Assembly: GCF_017347585.1 (NCBI RefSeq)
Contig: NZ_AP024480.1
Location: 1,138,001-1,202,000 of the forward strand
DNA length: 64,000 nt
Origin: Caldicellulosiruptor diazotrophicus
GTDB lineage: Bacteria > Bacillota > Thermoanaerobacteria > Caldicellulosiruptorales > Caldicellulosiruptoraceae
Reading direction: 5' to 3'
Part shown: positions 52,339 to 63,632 of the stretch, piece by piece
Layout: each line of letters starts with the position of its first letter
Numbering within the stretch: the first letter of the stretch is position 1
Made by a program: the position numbers and the translations under genes
The notes under the pieces: generated by a model
Told to the model about the DNA's origin: nothing
The model's input: only the letters and a program-made list of their open reading frames with translations
The model's database searches: none

Positions 52339-52737
52339 TCAAAAGTTAGGAGAACAACTGACAAAGAGCAAACTTATAAAGATTGAAATAAGTATAACGA
52401 CTATGCTTGTTATAATCAAAGATTTTCCCAAATTATCTTCCCTTCTTGCTATATAGATGCAACCCAATATAATACCGATAATTGGAAACAATATTGAAAC
52501 TATGTATAACCAAAAAACACTATTATTAGTTTTACTATATTTGTAATTAGTATCTTCACTATATACTGCCAGTTTTCCTCCACATTCATCGCAAATTTCT
52601 GCTCTCTGAGGGTATATTCGCCCACATTTCAGACAAATTTTTTTGTACTTATCTACTGGACCTAAAATAGCTCCACATTTCCAACATTCTGTTCTGTTTT
52701 CACCATTTAACTCGTTACATTTTGGACATATTCTCAA
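52339..52737 (-). CDS. zinc-ribbon membrane protein
   Basis: 132 aa. Two zinc ribbons at the N-terminus (CPKCNELNGENRTECWKCG and CLKCGRIYPQRAEICDECGG) and two membrane helices (VFWLYIVSILFPIIGIILGCIYIA, about 75-97, split by a Pro; LIITSIVVILISIFISLLF, about 108-126). The ribbons should be cytoplasmic. TTG start, GGAGG upstream. Function unknown; such zinc-ribbon/two-helix proteins are common in clostridia. Own promoter, not part of the pyr operon. Confidence 0.8.
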   Translation of the reverse strand: MRICPKCNELNGENRTECWKCGAILGPVDKYKKICLKCGRIYPQRAEICDECGGKLAVYSEDTNYKYSKTNNSVFWLYIVSILFPIIGIILGCIYIARREDNLGKSLIITSIVVILISIFISLLFVSCSPNF

Positions 52738-52777
52738 ATTTTATATATCCTCCATGTTTCCAACTAATATTTATAAC

Positions 52778-52807
52778 ATTCTATCACTTTTATCAATTAA
52801 CTGTCAA
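52778..52807 (-). promoter_or_regulatory. promoter of the zinc-ribbon membrane protein
   Basis: On the - strand: consensus TTGACA (52807-52802), 18-base spacer, TAGAAT (52783-52778). It lies in the 114-base gap behind pyrE. Confidence 0.65.
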
Positions 52808-52851
52808 TATTACTTTTTTGGATTAATAATTTCAATTATGCATATCCCAAC

Positions 52852-53424
52852 TTATTTTTTCCTACTTCCAGGCTTCACAATAGGTATACCTTCTTTACAA
52901 AGCGGACACTCTTCAGGCTCAAAAGTTTCAATTTCCAGTGTAAGAAGGGTTTTTAAAGGATAGCCAAGGTCTACCTTTCCGCCACTTCTATCTACAATGC
53001 CAGCAACTGCTACAACTTCCCCACTGTATTCTTTTACAATCTCAATTATCTCTCTTACAGACCCGCCTGTTGTTATGACATCTTCAACTACCAAAACTTT
53101 TTCTCCCTCTTCAATCTTAAATCCTCTTCTAAGTTTCATTATTCCGTCTTCTCTTTCTGCAAAGATAGAACGGCAATTTAGCTGTCTTGCAAGTTCGTAT
53201 GAAAGTGTTACTGCTCCCAACGCAGGGCCTATAACGACGTCAATTTGTTGATCTTTAAAGTGTTGTGCAAGGTCCCTGCAGATCATTTCTGCTAAGTTTG
53301 GGTATTGCAATACTTTTGCACATTGAAGGTACTTTGCACTGTGTTTTCCAGAGGACAAAAGAAAATGTCCTTCCAAAAGAGCATCTGTGTCTTTAAACAT
53401 TTGAATGTAAGCTTCTTTATTCAT
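52852..53424 (-). CDS. pyrE: orotate phosphoribosyltransferase
   Basis: Joins orotate and PRPP to OMP. 190 aa from ATG 53424, which has AAGGAGAGAG upstream; an earlier in-frame start is rejected. PRPP-binding motif VLVVEDVITTGGS (about 108-120), GHFLLSSGKHSAKYLQ near the start. The C-terminus ends in ECPLCKEGIPIVKPGSRK, a Cys-pair tail seen in several Firmicute PyrE proteins. Last gene of the pyr operon, overlapping the phosphatase gene by 8 bases. Confidence 0.96.
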   Translation of the reverse strand: MNKEAYIQMFKDTDALLEGHFLLSSGKHSAKYLQCAKVLQYPNLAEMICRDLAQHFKDQQIDVVIGPALGAVTLSYELARQLNCRSIFAEREDGIMKLRRGFKIEEGEKVLVVEDVITTGGSVREIIEIVKEYSGEVVAVAGIVDRSGGKVDLGYPLKTLLTLEIETFEPEECPLCKEGIPIVKPGSRKK

Positions 53425-54139
53425 AACTCTCTCTCCTTTCAATAATAGTAATATCTTGTTTTTCAATTCCTCTTTCCTTTAAAAACTGTTGCCACCAATC
53501 CTGGTAAGCGATTGTTGAAAGCTCCTCGCCAAGGTGGGACCAGTCACCCTCAACAACAAGGTGATATTTTCCCTCTTTGTACTCAATTATATTTATAGCT
53601 GTGTTGTCCTGCCATAAAATTTCATTGAGTCTTTCAAATTCATATCCTTTTATATAGGTCAGAAGAGCTCTGATTAACGTTCCGTGGGTTACAATACATA
53701 TTCTCTTACCAACATTTGACTTTACAATGTCCTCAAAAGCAGATTTTGCTCTCAAGAAAAGTTCATACATACTTTCGCCATTTGGCATACAGTGCTTGTG
53801 AGGCATTTTCTCCCACATTTCATACTCCGTTGGATAAAGCAATGGAAGTTCATCCCAGCACCTGTCTTCCCAATCTCCACCGTTTATCTCTATCAAATCT
53901 TCTCTTACTATAATCTTTATATCTCTTCCCTCTCCTATTTTGCTTGCAGTATAGAAGGCTCTTTTCAGAGGACTTGAATAAATTACATCAAAATGGACAT
54001 TTTTTAATCTTTCTGCAAGTTTTTGAGCTTGCAATTTACCTTTTTCTGTTACATTAGAATCTGTAATACCATGAAACCTTCTTATAAAATTTCCCTCTGC
54101 CTCTGCATGGCGAATAAGATATACAACTGTCTTTAACAT
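53417..54139 (-). CDS. histidine phosphatase superfamily protein inside the pyr operon
   Basis: 240 aa. The phosphoglycerate-mutase-like catalytic signature is LIRHAEAEGNF (RHA in place of the usual RHG), with the second half YSSPLKRAFYTA and the second histidine in IVTHGTLIRALL. It is more like a CobC/PhoE-type phosphatase than a mutase. GAGGTGA precedes the ATG. It lies between pyrD and pyrE and overlaps pyrE, so it is co-expressed with UMP synthesis; its substrate is unknown. Confidence 0.9.
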   Translation of the reverse strand: MLKTVVYLIRHAEAEGNFIRRFHGITDSNVTEKGKLQAQKLAERLKNVHFDVIYSSPLKRAFYTASKIGEGRDIKIIVREDLIEINGGDWEDRCWDELPLLYPTEYEMWEKMPHKHCMPNGESMYELFLRAKSAFEDIVKSNVGKRICIVTHGTLIRALLTYIKGYEFERLNEILWQDNTAINIIEYKEGKYHLVVEGDWSHLGEELSTIAYQDWWQQFLKERGIEKQDITIIERRESYE

Positions 54140-54151
54140 TTTGTTTTCACC

Positions 54152-55054
54152 TCAGATATTTATGTTACCTACAAGCTCTTTTATGGAATTAAAACCCTTT
54201 CTTTCAAGATAAGCCTCAATTCCCTCTTTTATTTCACAAACAGCTTTAGGATTTATAAAATTTACAGTACCTATCTGAATGGCAGTTGCTCCAGCAATAA
54301 AAAACTCAATGGCATCTTTGTAATTCATAATTCCTCCCATGCCAATAATGGGTATTCTAACTTTCTTGAAACACTCATAAACCATTCTAACTGCAATTGG
54401 CTTTATAGCAGGACCTGAAAGTCCACCTGTTACCATCTTTATCAGGGGTTTTCTTGTTTCAATGTCAATTGCCATAGCAGATACAGTGTTTATAAGCGAA
54501 ATTGCATCAGCCCCTGCATTTTCTGCAGCTACTGCCAACTGGGTTATATCTGTGACATTTGGTGTTAGTTTAACAATTATTGGACAGCTTGCCACATTCC
54601 TTACAGACTTTGTTATCTCATAGACTTTTTTTGGGTCTTTACCAAAGACCATTCCGCCTTCTTTCACGTTCGGGCAAGATAAATTTACTTCAATCATATC
54701 TACAAGTGAAGTTAATATTTTTGTAAGCTCAACAAACTCTTCTTTGGTAAAACCGTTTATATTAGCAATGATTTTGGTATCAAGGCCTTTTAAAAAAGGG
54801 AGCTCTTCATTTACAAATGCTTCAACTCCGGGATTCTCAAGACCAACAGAATTTATTATTCCTGCATACACTTCACAAAGTCTTGGCTGCGGATTGCCAA
54901 TTCTCTTTTTTAAGGTGATGCCCTTTGTACAGATAGCGCCAAATTCACTTATGTCAATTAACTTTGAATATTCACGACCAAAACCAAATGTGCCTGATGC
55001 TGCAATAACAGGGTTTTTGAGTTTTATCCCCGCTATTTCAACTTCTAAATTCAT
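54152..55054 (-). CDS. pyrD: dihydroorotate dehydrogenase, class 1B catalytic subunit
   Basis: Oxidises dihydroorotate to orotate; with PyrK it passes electrons to NAD+. 300 aa TIM barrel with [27 protein letters not shown], and the catalytic cysteine in [11 protein letters not shown] mark class 1 (Cys base). [14 protein letters not shown] binds FMN phosphate. It overlaps pyrK by four bases (ATGA). Confidence 0.96.
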   Translation of the reverse strand: MNLEVEIAGIKLKNPVIAASGTFGFGREYSKLIDISEFGAICTKGITLKKRIGNPQPRLCEVYAGIINSVGLENPGVEAFVNEELPFLKGLDTKIIANINGFTKEEFVELTKILTSLVDMIEVNLSCPNVKEGGMVFGKDPKKVYEITKSVRNVASCPIIVKLTPNVTDITQLAVAAENAGADAISLINTVSAMAIDIETRKPLIKMVTGGLSGPAIKPIAVRMVYECFKKVRIPIIGMGGIMNYKDAIEFFIAGATAIQIGTVNFINPKAVCEIKEGIEAYLERKGFNSIKELVGNINI

Positions 55055-55818
55055 TCAATCTCAACCTCCATTATATCAAAAACAGGGCCATCTGAACACA
55101 CATGATACATTTTGTCATCTTTTCCTTTTATACTGCAGCAAAGACATGCGCCTATCCCGCACGCCATTTTTTCCTCTAAAGAGGCATAACATTTTACAGG
55201 AAGATTAAGATTTTTAATCGCCTTTAACATAGGCTTCGGACCACAGCAAAAAACAACCTTATATTCTTCATTTGAAACATTGGCTTTAAAAAGCTCAACA
55301 ACACTCCCTTTATAACCTCTACTGCCATCATCTGTTGCTATTAAGGTATTGTCACAAATGTCCTTAAATCCTTCTACCAAAAACATTGAGTTTAAATCTC
55401 TGAATCCAAGAAATACATCAACTTTATTACCTCTATTTTTGAGCTCTTTACAGAGGACAAGAAGAGGGAAAATCCCGACCCCCCCTCCAATCACAGCAAC
55501 CTTACCGTCGAATGTGTCTGTCAAAAATGAATTTCCAAGTGGACCCAAGATATCAATAACCTCTCCTTTTGATTTTTGAGAAAGAAGTTTTGTACCTTTA
55601 CCTACCACTTTGTAACCAATATAAACCCTTTTTCCCTCAACAAAAGAGATGCTAAAAGGTCTTCTCAAAAGAGGATAGATGCTCTCTTTATCAATTAGAA
55701 TATTCACAAAATTGCCCGGTTTAAAATTTTCTGCTAAATATTCAGATTCAAAGGATAGAAGAAATATATCATTTGCAATCTTTACATTTTCTTCAATTTC
55801 AACGTCTAATAGCTTCAT
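55051..55818 (-). CDS. pyrK: dihydroorotate dehydrogenase electron-transfer subunit
   Basis: FAD and [2Fe-2S] partner of PyrD. 255 aa. FAD-binding [12 protein letters not shown]-binding [16 protein letters not shown], and cluster ligands CGIGACLCC plus the Cys in HVCSDGPVF. The ATG at 55818 lies 7-8 bases behind AGGAGAG; an in-frame TTG two codons earlier is rejected. It overlaps the carB end by 20 bases. Confidence 0.95.
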   Translation of the reverse strand: MKLLDVEIEENVKIANDIFLLSFESEYLAENFKPGNFVNILIDKESIYPLLRRPFSISFVEGKRVYIGYKVVGKGTKLLSQKSKGEVIDILGPLGNSFLTDTFDGKVAVIGGGVGIFPLLVLCKELKNRGNKVDVFLGFRDLNSMFLVEGFKDICDNTLIATDDGSRGYKGSVVELFKANVSNEEYKVVFCCGPKPMLKAIKNLNLPVKCYASLEEKMACGIGACLCCSIKGKDDKMYHVCSDGPVFDIMEVEIE

Positions 55819-58800
55819 TATCAATCTCTCCTATGTTAAATATGTCAAGTTCTCTTTTTTGTTTTAGAAATTCAATAATTTCAACTACAGCCTTTGCAGT
55901 GTCAACTGAAGTGAAGATTGGAACCTTATTTTCCACAGCAAACCTTCTTATCAAAAAACCATCTCTCTGCGGCTGCCTTCCTTTTGTAGGAGTATTGATG
56001 ACAATATTTATTTCTCCATTTCTAATCAGATCTATTATATTTGGACTTCCTTCAGACACTTTTTTAACATGATTTGCCGCAACCTGATAAAAATTCAGAT
56101 GTTTTGCTGTCTTTGATGTTGCGTATATCTTGAATCCAAGCTTTTCAAACTTCTCAGCAATTGGGATGATTTCATTTTTGTCAGGGTCGGCAACAGTAAA
56201 AAGTACACCACCTTCTAGTGGGAGCTTTGTACCGCTTGCAACAAGCCCTTTGTAAAGAGCAACATAGTAGTCTTTCGAAATTCCCATAACCTCACCTGTT
56301 GACTTCATCTCAGGACCAAGTGATACTTCAACATCAGGAAGTTTTTCAAATGAGAAAACAGGAACTTTAAAGGCATAGAAATCTTTTTTTGGCAAAAGCC
56401 CAACTGTGTTTACCAAATCTTTCAGCCTATATCCCAAACTTACCATTGTTGCAAGCTCAACCATGGGAACGCCAGTTACCTTGCTCAAAAACGGCACTGT
56501 TCTGCTGCCTCTTGGATTTACTTCGATGACGTAAAGTTCTTCGTTTTGAACAATAAACTGCACATTCATAAGTCCTTTGCATTCAAGTTCTCTTGCTATT
56601 TTGAGCGTGTATTCGACAATTTTCTCTTCAATATACTTTGAAATATTCCTTGCAGGATACAGGGAAATACTGTCTCCCGAATGAACACCTGCTCTTTCAA
56701 TATGTTCCATTATTCCTGGAATTAAGATATCTTCGCCATCAGATATAGCATCAACCTCTATTTCTTTCCCGACGATATATTTGTCAATGAGGATAGGATG
56801 ATCATTGAGATTTTTTGCATAGCTGAGCATCTCTACTATATCGTCATCATCAAAGGCAATTTTCATGCCCTGTCCACCAAGAACATATGATGGTCTCACA
56901 AGCACAGGATATCCCAATGAGTTTGCTATTTCAAGGGCTTCTTTCAGTGTATAACATGTAAAGCCTGGAGGTCTTTTGATGTTAAGCTTATTCAAGATTT
57001 TGTCGAATCTTTCTCTGTCTTCGGCAATATCTATTCCCTCTGCGCTTGTACCAAAAATCTTGATACCCTCTTTTGCAAGCTGCTGAGAAAGTTTTATAGC
57101 TGTCTGACCACCAAATTGGACTATCACACCTTCTGCCTTCACTGTCTCAATGACATTTAACACATCTTCTTTTGTGAGAGGTTCAAAAAAGAGCATATCT
57201 GAAGTATCAAAATCAGTACTTACAGTTTCTGGATTGTTATTGATAATCACAGATTTTATGTCAAGCTTTGAGAGTGCAAAAACACTGTGTACAGAAGTAT
57301 AATCAAACTCAATTCCCTGACCAATTCTAATCGGACCTGAGCCCAAAACAACAATTTTTCTCTGTGTATCTGATGTTTGTGATATTGCTACATCATTTTC
57401 TCTTTCATATGTTGAATAATAATATGGAGTTTTTGCTTCAAATTCTGCTGCGCATGTATCAACCATTTTATATACCGGTGTTATATTTAGGTTTTTTCTC
57501 AAACTTCTCACATCATTTTCAGATATCCCTTTGATATTTGCAATCGTCTTGTCACTGAACCCCATCTTCTTTGCATCAAGAAGTATACTGCTGTTTAGTT
57601 TCTCTTTTCTTATTCTTTCTTCCATCTCAATTATATTTTTAATCTTGTGGAGGAAAAATCTATCTACTTTGCTGATTTGGTATAGGTACTCTACTTCATA
57701 TCCTCTTCTTATAGCCTCAGCAAGTGCAAAAATTCTTCTATCATCAGCCTCCATTATAAGTTCTGAAAGAGATTCGTTATCTAAACTTTTTAGTTCTGGA
57801 AGGTCTAAGTAGTCCAGCCCTATGTCAAGAGACCTTATACCTTTTAAAAGGCTTTCTTCAAACGTTCTTCCGATTGCCATAACCTCTCCAGTTGCTTTCA
57901 TCTGTGTACCGAGTTTTCTGTTTGCATAAGTAAACTTGTCAAACGGCCAGCGTGGAATTTTCAGAACAACATAGTCAAGAGCGGGTTCAAAACTTGCGTA
58001 TGTCATCTTTGTAATAGCATTTTCTATTTCATCAAGTGTATAGCCAAGCGCAATCTTTGCAGCAATTCTGGCAATTGGATACCCTGTTGCTTTTGAAGCT
58101 AAAGCAGATGAGCGGCTGACTCTTGGATTTACTTCAATCACTGCATATTCAAAGCTATCAGGATTTAAGGCAAACTGGACATTGCACCCTCCTTCAATCT
58201 TCAGAGCATCTATGATTTTGAGAGCAGATGACCTTAACATTTGATATTCTTTATCAGAAAGTGTCTGCGATGGTGCAACAACAATGCTATCGCCTGTATG
58301 AATTCCGACCGGGTCAATATTTTCCATATTACACACGGTAATCAGGCATCCGTTTGAGTCTCGCATAACCTCATACTCTATCTCTTTCCACCCTTTTATA
58401 CTTTTCTCTACAAGTATTTGGTGTACAGGACTGTAAGAAAGACCTCTTCTTGCAATCTCTACAAACTCCTCTTCATTGTTTGCAATACCACCGCCAGTTC
58501 CCCCAAGGGTATATGCCGGCCTTATTATAACAGGAAAGCCTATTTTCTTTGCAAACGCAAGACCATCTTCTACGCAGTTTACAACCTCACTTGGAACCAC
58601 AGGTTCGCCAATTTTTATCATCAGCTGTTTGAAAAGTTGTCTATCTTCTGCAAACTCAATAGCTTCAATGTTTGTTCCAATTACCTTGACATTGTATTTG
58701 TCAAGGATTCCGCTTTTGTAAAGTTCAACAGCGGTATTAAGTCCTGTTTGCCCTCCAAGTGTTGGTAATATAGAGTCAACTTTTTCTTTTTGAATTATTT

Positions 58801-59026
58801 TTTCTATTATTTCACAAGTTATAGGCTCAATATAGATACTGTCTGCCATTGTTTTGTCTGTCATAATTGTTGCTGGGTTTGAGTTTATAAGGACAACTTC
58901 AATGCCTTCCTCTTTTAATGCCTTGCAAGCTTGGCTTCCTGAATAGTCAAACTCAGCTGCCTGGCCAATTATAATCGGTCCTGAACCAATAACCAAAACC
59001 TTTTTGATATCTTTTCTCAGTGGCAC
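55799..59026 (-). CDS. carB: carbamoyl phosphate synthase large subunit
   Basis: Makes carbamoyl phosphate from bicarbonate, ammonia and two ATP. 1075 aa: two homologous ATP-grasp halves ([20 protein letters not shown] and [23 protein letters not shown]-type [20 protein letters not shown] and [20 protein letters not shown]), and the MGS-like regulatory C-domain from about 940. GTG start with AGGTGAG upstream. The glutaminase subunit CarA, needed to use glutamine, is not next to it. Confidence 0.98.
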   Translation of the reverse strand: MPLRKDIKKVLVIGSGPIIIGQAAEFDYSGSQACKALKEEGIEVVLINSNPATIMTDKTMADSIYIEPITCEIIEKIIQKEKVDSILPTLGGQTGLNTAVELYKSGILDKYNVKVIGTNIEAIEFAEDRQLFKQLMIKIGEPVVPSEVVNCVEDGLAFAKKIGFPVIIRPAYTLGGTGGGIANNEEEFVEIARRGLSYSPVHQILVEKSIKGWKEIEYEVMRDSNGCLITVCNMENIDPVGIHTGDSIVVAPSQTLSDKEYQMLRSSALKIIDALKIEGGCNVQFALNPDSFEYAVIEVNPRVSRSSALASKATGYPIARIAAKIALGYTLDEIENAITKMTYASFEPALDYVVLKIPRWPFDKFTYANRKLGTQMKATGEVMAIGRTFEESLLKGIRSLDIGLDYLDLPELKSLDNESLSELIMEADDRRIFALAEAIRRGYEVEYLYQISKVDRFFLHKIKNIIEMEERIRKEKLNSSILLDAKKMGFSDKTIANIKGISENDVRSLRKNLNITPVYKMVDTCAAEFEAKTPYYYSTYERENDVAISQTSDTQRKIVVLGSGPIRIGQGIEFDYTSVHSVFALSKLDIKSVIINNNPETVSTDFDTSDMLFFEPLTKEDVLNVIETVKAEGVIVQFGGQTAIKLSQQLAKEGIKIFGTSAEGIDIAEDRERFDKILNKLNIKRPPGFTCYTLKEALEIANSLGYPVLVRPSYVLGGQGMKIAFDDDDIVEMLSYAKNLNDHPILIDKYIVGKEIEVDAISDGEDILIPGIMEHIERAGVHSGDSISLYPARNISKYIEEKIVEYTLKIARELECKGLMNVQFIVQNEELYVIEVNPRGSRTVPFLSKVTGVPMVELATMVSLGYRLKDLVNTVGLLPKKDFYAFKVPVFSFEKLPDVEVSLGPEMKSTGEVMGISKDYYVALYKGLVASGTKLPLEGGVLFTVADPDKNEIIPIAEKFEKLGFKIYATSKTAKHLNFYQVAANHVKKVSEGSPNIIDLIRNGEINIVINTPTKGRQPQRDGFLIRRFAVENKVPIFTSVDTAKAVVEIIEFLKQKRELDIFNIGEIDNEAIRR

Positions 59027-59058
59027 TTTAAAGTCTCACCTCTTTTGATTTTATTTCT

Positions 59059-59976
59059 TTAGGAGATTACTGCGTTTATACTTTCCTTGATACTCTTTGA
59101 AGCTAAATAGCTACTCTTTTCAAAATCAGAATGAAGATAATTTTTGTATGCATAGATTATATCACGCGACGAATTTACTATTATGCCCATGTTGTTGCTA
59201 TCTACAAAATATTTCAAATCTTCTACTTTTCCTCCCTGTACACCGATGCCAGGTACAAGTAGGAAAGAGTTTGGCAAGATTTCTCTTATTCTTTTAGCAG
59301 CTTCTTTTTGGGTTGCGCCTACAACAGCACCAACATCACTGTAACCTTCTTTTCCTCTGCAGTTTTTCCCCCATTCATAAACTTTTTCAGCTACCAGTTC
59401 AAAAAGGTATTTATCTTCTACAATCAGGTCTTGAAACTCGGCAGAAGAAGGATTGGAAGTCTTAACAAGCACAAACAAACCTTTTTTGAATCTTTCGCAG
59501 TCTTCAACAAAGGGCTTTATCCCGTCTTGACCAAGATAAGGGTTTGTAGTGATTGCATCAAACTCAAAAAATCTCATTTTTCTACCAAAAATGAGTGTCT
59601 CGCCAAGGTAAGCGTTTGAATATCCTTTTGCAGAGCTTGAAATGTCGTTTCTTTTACCATCAAAGATTACAACAAGCTTTTTGTTTTTTACATATTCACA
59701 AAGTTTATGCAAAACCTCAAATCCATGGTAAGAGTACTGTTCAAAGAATGCTGCTTGAAACTTTACCCCAACCACATTTTCTTCCACTGCATCGATAATT
59801 CTTCGATTGTATTCAAACAAGATAGTTTTCAAATTGTCAATCTCGCTTTTTTCTTTGTCATAAAATCTTTTGATAAAATAATCTGGTATATTTTCAATAC
59901 TCGTATCAATTCCTGCTATAAGAACACTGCTTTTCTTTTTTATAATCTCAATTAGCCTATCAGAGAAGTTCAACAA
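59059..59976 (-). CDS. pyrF: orotidine 5'-phosphate decarboxylase, subfamily 2
   Basis: Decarboxylates OMP to UMP. 305 aa, longer than the 230-aa common form and typical of PyrF subfamily 2. VLIAGIDTS at the start, the catalytic Lys/Asp set in [26 protein letters not shown], and [11 protein letters not shown] with the phosphate-binding end. TTG start overlapping the pyrC end by 7 bases. Confidence 0.95.
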   Translation of the reverse strand: MLNFSDRLIEIIKKKSSVLIAGIDTSIENIPDYFIKRFYDKEKSEIDNLKTILFEYNRRIIDAVEENVVGVKFQAAFFEQYSYHGFEVLHKLCEYVKNKKLVVIFDGKRNDISSSAKGYSNAYLGETLIFGRKMRFFEFDAITTNPYLGQDGIKPFVEDCERFKKGLFVLVKTSNPSSAEFQDLIVEDKYLFELVAEKVYEWGKNCRGKEGYSDVGAVVGATQKEAAKRIREILPNSFLLVPGIGVQGGKVEDLKYFVDSNNMGIIVNSSRDIIYAYKNYLHSDFEKSSYLASKSIKESINAVIS

Positions 59977-61265
59977 CTTAAAACACCGTCCTTTTTTAAT
60001 ATCTTCCCATTGTATATTACTGTCTCAACATAAGAAGTCAAAAGTTTTCCCAAAAACACACTATTTTTCGACTTTGACACAATGTTTTCTTCTTTGACTT
60101 CCCACTTTTTCTTTAAGTCCACAATTACAAGGTTGGCTTTTTCACCTTCTTTTACAAAATATGGATAAAATCCAATTATTTTTCTAGGATTGTGATTCAA
60201 AAGTTCTACTATTTTCCCAATATCAAACCCATTTTTCTCGACAAGGTATGTGAACAGCACAGAAAATGCAGTCTCAAACCCAATTGTACCGCTTGCGGCA
60301 AGGTTAAACTCGACATTCTTTTCATCTTTATGATGCGGGGCATGGTCTGTTGTTATACAGTCAATTACACCTTCTTTTAATCCTTCAATTAAAGCTTCAA
60401 TATCTTCTTGTGTTCTCAAAGGAGGGTTTACTTTTGCGTTTGTGTTAAATCCAAGCACCTCATCTTCTGTAAGACTTATATAATGCGGGCATGTGTCAGC
60501 CGTGACATTTACACCCCACTCTTTTGCCATTTTTATAAGTCTAACAGATTCTTTGGTGGACACATGGGTTATATGAAGATGTGCTTTTGTTTCTTTTGCA
60601 AGAAGAATATCTCTTGCAACGATGGTTGATTCTGCCTCGCGTGGAATTCCTCTAAGTCCCGTGATTGTTGACACATATCCTAAATTTATCTGTCCTCCTT
60701 CAGATAAGTTTGTATCCTCACAGTGTGAAATGACAGGTATCGAAAAATCTTTTGAGTACAAAAGAGCATTTCTCATAATGTTTGCGTTCATAACACTCTT
60801 TCCATCGTCTGAGATAGCAATAGCCCCTTCTTGTTTCATAAATCCTATCTCTGCAAGCTCTTCTCCTAAAAGTCCTTTTGTTATAGCCCCAACAGGTAAA
60901 ACCTCAATTGGTGAGACCTCTTTAGCACGGTATTTTATATACGCAACCATTGCTCTGTTGTCTACAGGAGGGTTTGTGTTTGGCATACAGCAGATGGTTG
61001 TAAATCCTCCTGCTAAAGCAGCTCTGCTGCCGCTCTTTATGTCTTCTTTGTACTCAAAACCAGGTTCTCGTAAATGACAGTGAATATCGGTAAAACTTGG
61101 CATTACGTACTTGCCGCTTGCATCTATTATAGTCATCTTATCTGGATTTTCTTCTATGTCTTTACCAATTCTTTCTATTCTGTCATCAACTATCAGTATG
61201 TCAGCTTTTTCAAGTTTATCGTCAATACTATTTATAATCTGTGCATTTTTTATCAATATCATCAT
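59970..61265 (-). CDS. pyrC: dihydroorotase
   Basis: Cyclises carbamoyl aspartate to dihydroorotate. 431 aa class I amidohydrolase: [17 protein letters not shown] (metal-binding HxH), [24 protein letters not shown], and the catalytic Asp in TTDHAPHH. The start overlaps the pyrB stop; two Met codons in a row (61265, 61262) are equivalent. Confidence 0.96.
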   Translation of the reverse strand: MMILIKNAQIINSIDDKLEKADILIVDDRIERIGKDIEENPDKMTIIDASGKYVMPSFTDIHCHLREPGFEYKEDIKSGSRAALAGGFTTICCMPNTNPPVDNRAMVAYIKYRAKEVSPIEVLPVGAITKGLLGEELAEIGFMKQEGAIAISDDGKSVMNANIMRNALLYSKDFSIPVISHCEDTNLSEGGQINLGYVSTITGLRGIPREAESTIVARDILLAKETKAHLHITHVSTKESVRLIKMAKEWGVNVTADTCPHYISLTEDEVLGFNTNAKVNPPLRTQEDIEALIEGLKEGVIDCITTDHAPHHKDEKNVEFNLAASGTIGFETAFSVLFTYLVEKNGFDIGKIVELLNHNPRKIIGFYPYFVKEGEKANLVIVDLKKKWEVKEENIVSKSKNSVFLGKLLTSYVETVIYNGKILKKDGVLSC

Positions 61266-62179
61266 CTATAAATTCCCTCCTTGCGCGTGCAAAGGTATAA
61301 AACTGCCATTCTAACAGCAATTCCATTTGTAACCTGTTCTTCAATTGTAGAATTTGGTAGCTGCATCACCTCTGAAGAAATTTCAACTCCCCTGTTGACA
61401 GGACCAGGATGCATTATCAGGGTGCTGCCTGAAATATACCTCATTATATCTTCATTTAATCCATAAAACTTATAATATTCTTGTTTTGAGGTTATAAAGC
61501 CCCGTTTTTGTCTCTCAAGCTGAATCCTCAAATCTATTATAACATCTTTTCCTGAGACTGCCTCTTCTAAAGAGGATGCAACATAAGCAAAGTTTTCAAT
61601 ATAAGGAGGAATAAGAGTTTGTGGTCCAAACACTGTGATTTGGTTGTCAAACTTGGAAAGCCCCCAGATGTTGCTCCTTGCAACCCTGCTGTGAAGAATA
61701 TCGCCAATGATTGCTATCTTCAACTTCTCAATTGTTCTAAGCCTTTCTCTTATTGTGAACATATCAAGCAGTGCCTGAGTTGGATGCTCGTTCATTCCAT
61801 CACCAGCGTTTATGACCGAAAATGAGCAGTTTTTAGCAATAAAATGCGGCACACCAGAGACAGAATGTCTGACAATTAACACATCTGTTTTTAGAGCTTC
61901 CAAAGTTTTTATAGTGTCAAGCAAAGATTCTCCTTTCTGCACACTGCTGGTTTGCACTGAGATTGATGTTGTATTTGCACTCATAAACTTTGCTGCAAGT
62001 TCAAATGATGTTCGTGTCCTAGTGCTATTTTCATAAAACAGAGTTACAACTGAATACCCCTGCAAATGAGGAGTCTTTTTTGTTTCGCTCTTTAAAATTG
62101 TCTTCATATCTTTTGCAAGATTCAGTATTTTTATTATGTCCTCTTTTGAAAGCTCTCTTAGCCCAAGCAAATGTTTCAA
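61262..62179 (-). CDS. pyrB: aspartate carbamoyltransferase catalytic chain
   Basis: Condenses carbamoyl phosphate with aspartate. 305 aa from the TTG at 62179, 6 bases behind GGAGGTG (62192-62186), giving the usual MKHLLGL start; the in-frame TTG at 62194 sits on that site. Carbamoyl-phosphate motif [29 protein letters not shown]. No pyrI regulatory chain follows. Confidence 0.96.
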   Translation of the reverse strand: MKHLLGLRELSKEDIIKILNLAKDMKTILKSETKKTPHLQGYSVVTLFYENSTRTRTSFELAAKFMSANTTSISVQTSSVQKGESLLDTIKTLEALKTDVLIVRHSVSGVPHFIAKNCSFSVINAGDGMNEHPTQALLDMFTIRERLRTIEKLKIAIIGDILHSRVARSNIWGLSKFDNQITVFGPQTLIPPYIENFAYVASSLEEAVSGKDVIIDLRIQLERQKRGFITSKQEYYKFYGLNEDIMRYISGSTLIMHPGPVNRGVEISSEVMQLPNSTIEEQVTNGIAVRMAVLYLCTRKEGIYR

Positions 62180-62202
62180 TTTATCCACCTCCAACTGTTT
62201 AC

Positions 62203-62230
62203 AAAAAAGGTAGGGAAAATACCCCTACCC
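62203..62230 (-). terminator. terminator/attenuator between the uracil permease gene and pyrB
   Basis: On the - strand: GGTAGGG (62229-62223), 7-base loop, CCCTACC (62215-62209), then six T. It lies where Bacillus has a PyrR-controlled attenuator, but I cannot find the PyrR-binding hairpin or a clear antiterminator in the preceding sequence. Confidence 0.8.
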
Positions 62231-63604
62231 TTAATTATTTGGTTCTAAAACTTCTTTTGCCTTTGCAATTTTGAGTTCTTTTGACTCTGGCAAAAGAAGA
62301 TTTAAAATTATTCCGACAAATGTAGCAAGAGCCATTCCTTCAAACTCGATGTTGAAAAATTTGAGTCTTGTTCCACCAACACCAATTATTAAAACCACAG
62401 AAGCAATTACAAGATTGCGTGTTTGAGACAAGTCCACCTTGCTTTCAATCATCATTCTCAAACCAGATGAAGCAATAACACCAAACAGCAGGATGCTGAT
62501 TCCCCCAATTACTGGTGAAGGAATTACCTGAATAAGAGCACCAAGCTTTTGGACAAACGAAAGCAAGATTGCCAGTATTGCTGCCCACAAGATTACCCAT
62601 GTGCTGTACACCTTTGTTATTGCCATAACGCCGATATTTTCACCATATGTTGTATTAGGAGGACCTCCAAGAAAACCTGCAGCAATTGTTGCAAGCCCAT
62701 CTCCTGCTAAAGACCTGTGAAGTCCTGGATTTTTTGTAAAATCTCTTCCCACAACATTGTTTGTCACAAGAAGATGTCCAATATGTTCTGTTATTGTAAC
62801 TATGGCAATTGGAGCAATTGATAAAATAGCAGAGAGTGAAAATTTAGGAAATGTAAACTGAGGAAGCCCCAGCCACTTTGCATTCTTGATAACTTCATAG
62901 TTCAAAAACGGAATATATTTGCCATTTGGATAGAACGAGTTAAGAAGATTTGTGTTCATACCAATCAAGTCAAGCACATATGCAAAAAGATATCCACTTA
63001 CAAGTCCAATCAAAACAGGTATGACTTTAAAAAATCCTTTAAAGTAAACAGAGCCAAACACGGCAACAAGTAATGTAAATATAGAAACCCAGCAAACAGG
63101 ACTTTTTAAGACATTTACAGCAACTTCCAAAATCTGGCCATCTTTTATAACCTCTTTAAAAAGTCCTGCTGATTTCACAGCTGCTGCTCTTGCAAGAGAA
63201 AGTCCAATAATCATCACAACGGGACCTACAACAACGGGTGGCAGTAGTCTGTCAATCCAGTTTGTTCCAAACAGGTAAACAAGAAATGCTACTATCAGAT
63301 ATACAACACCTGATGCAATGCATCCAGCAAGAGCATATTCTTTTCCTCCAAGCGAAGCAGAGACTGTGATAATAGGATTGATAAATGCAAAGGAAGATCC
63401 AAGATATGCAGGTATTTTGTTTTTTGTTACAAGAATATATATTATGGTCCCCACACCACTTGTAAAGAGAGCAACAGTTGGATTAAGTCCTACCAGAATA
63501 GGAACCAAGATTGTTGCGCCAACCATGGCAAAAAGATGTTGAAGACTCAAAGGCAAAGTTTTTAAAAATGGGAGCTTTTCTTCAACCTGAACAACTCTGT
63601 TCAT
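62231..63604 (-). CDS. pyrP: uracil permease, NCS2/UraA family
   Basis: Uracil:H+ symporter, 457 aa from ATG 63604 (AAGGAG upstream); the longer in-frame start reads through that site. About 14 membrane segments; LPLSLQHLFAMVGATILVPIL is the family N-terminus, split over helix 1, and the transport motifs ITEHIGHLLVT and GGPPNTTYGENIGVMAITKV (substrate-binding Glu residues) are intact. Lies between pyrR and pyrB as in Bacillus, linking uracil salvage to UMP demand. Confidence 0.95.
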   Translation of the reverse strand: MNRVVQVEEKLPFLKTLPLSLQHLFAMVGATILVPILVGLNPTVALFTSGVGTIIYILVTKNKIPAYLGSSFAFINPIITVSASLGGKEYALAGCIASGVVYLIVAFLVYLFGTNWIDRLLPPVVVGPVVMIIGLSLARAAAVKSAGLFKEVIKDGQILEVAVNVLKSPVCWVSIFTLLVAVFGSVYFKGFFKVIPVLIGLVSGYLFAYVLDLIGMNTNLLNSFYPNGKYIPFLNYEVIKNAKWLGLPQFTFPKFSLSAILSIAPIAIVTITEHIGHLLVTNNVVGRDFTKNPGLHRSLAGDGLATIAAGFLGGPPNTTYGENIGVMAITKVYSTWVILWAAILAILLSFVQKLGALIQVIPSPVIGGISILLFGVIASSGLRMMIESKVDLSQTRNLVIASVVLIIGVGGTRLKFFNIEFEGMALATFVGIILNLLLPESKELKIAKAKEVLEPNN

Positions 63605-63632
63605 TTTTAAAGCTTTCTCCTTTCTTTTAAAG

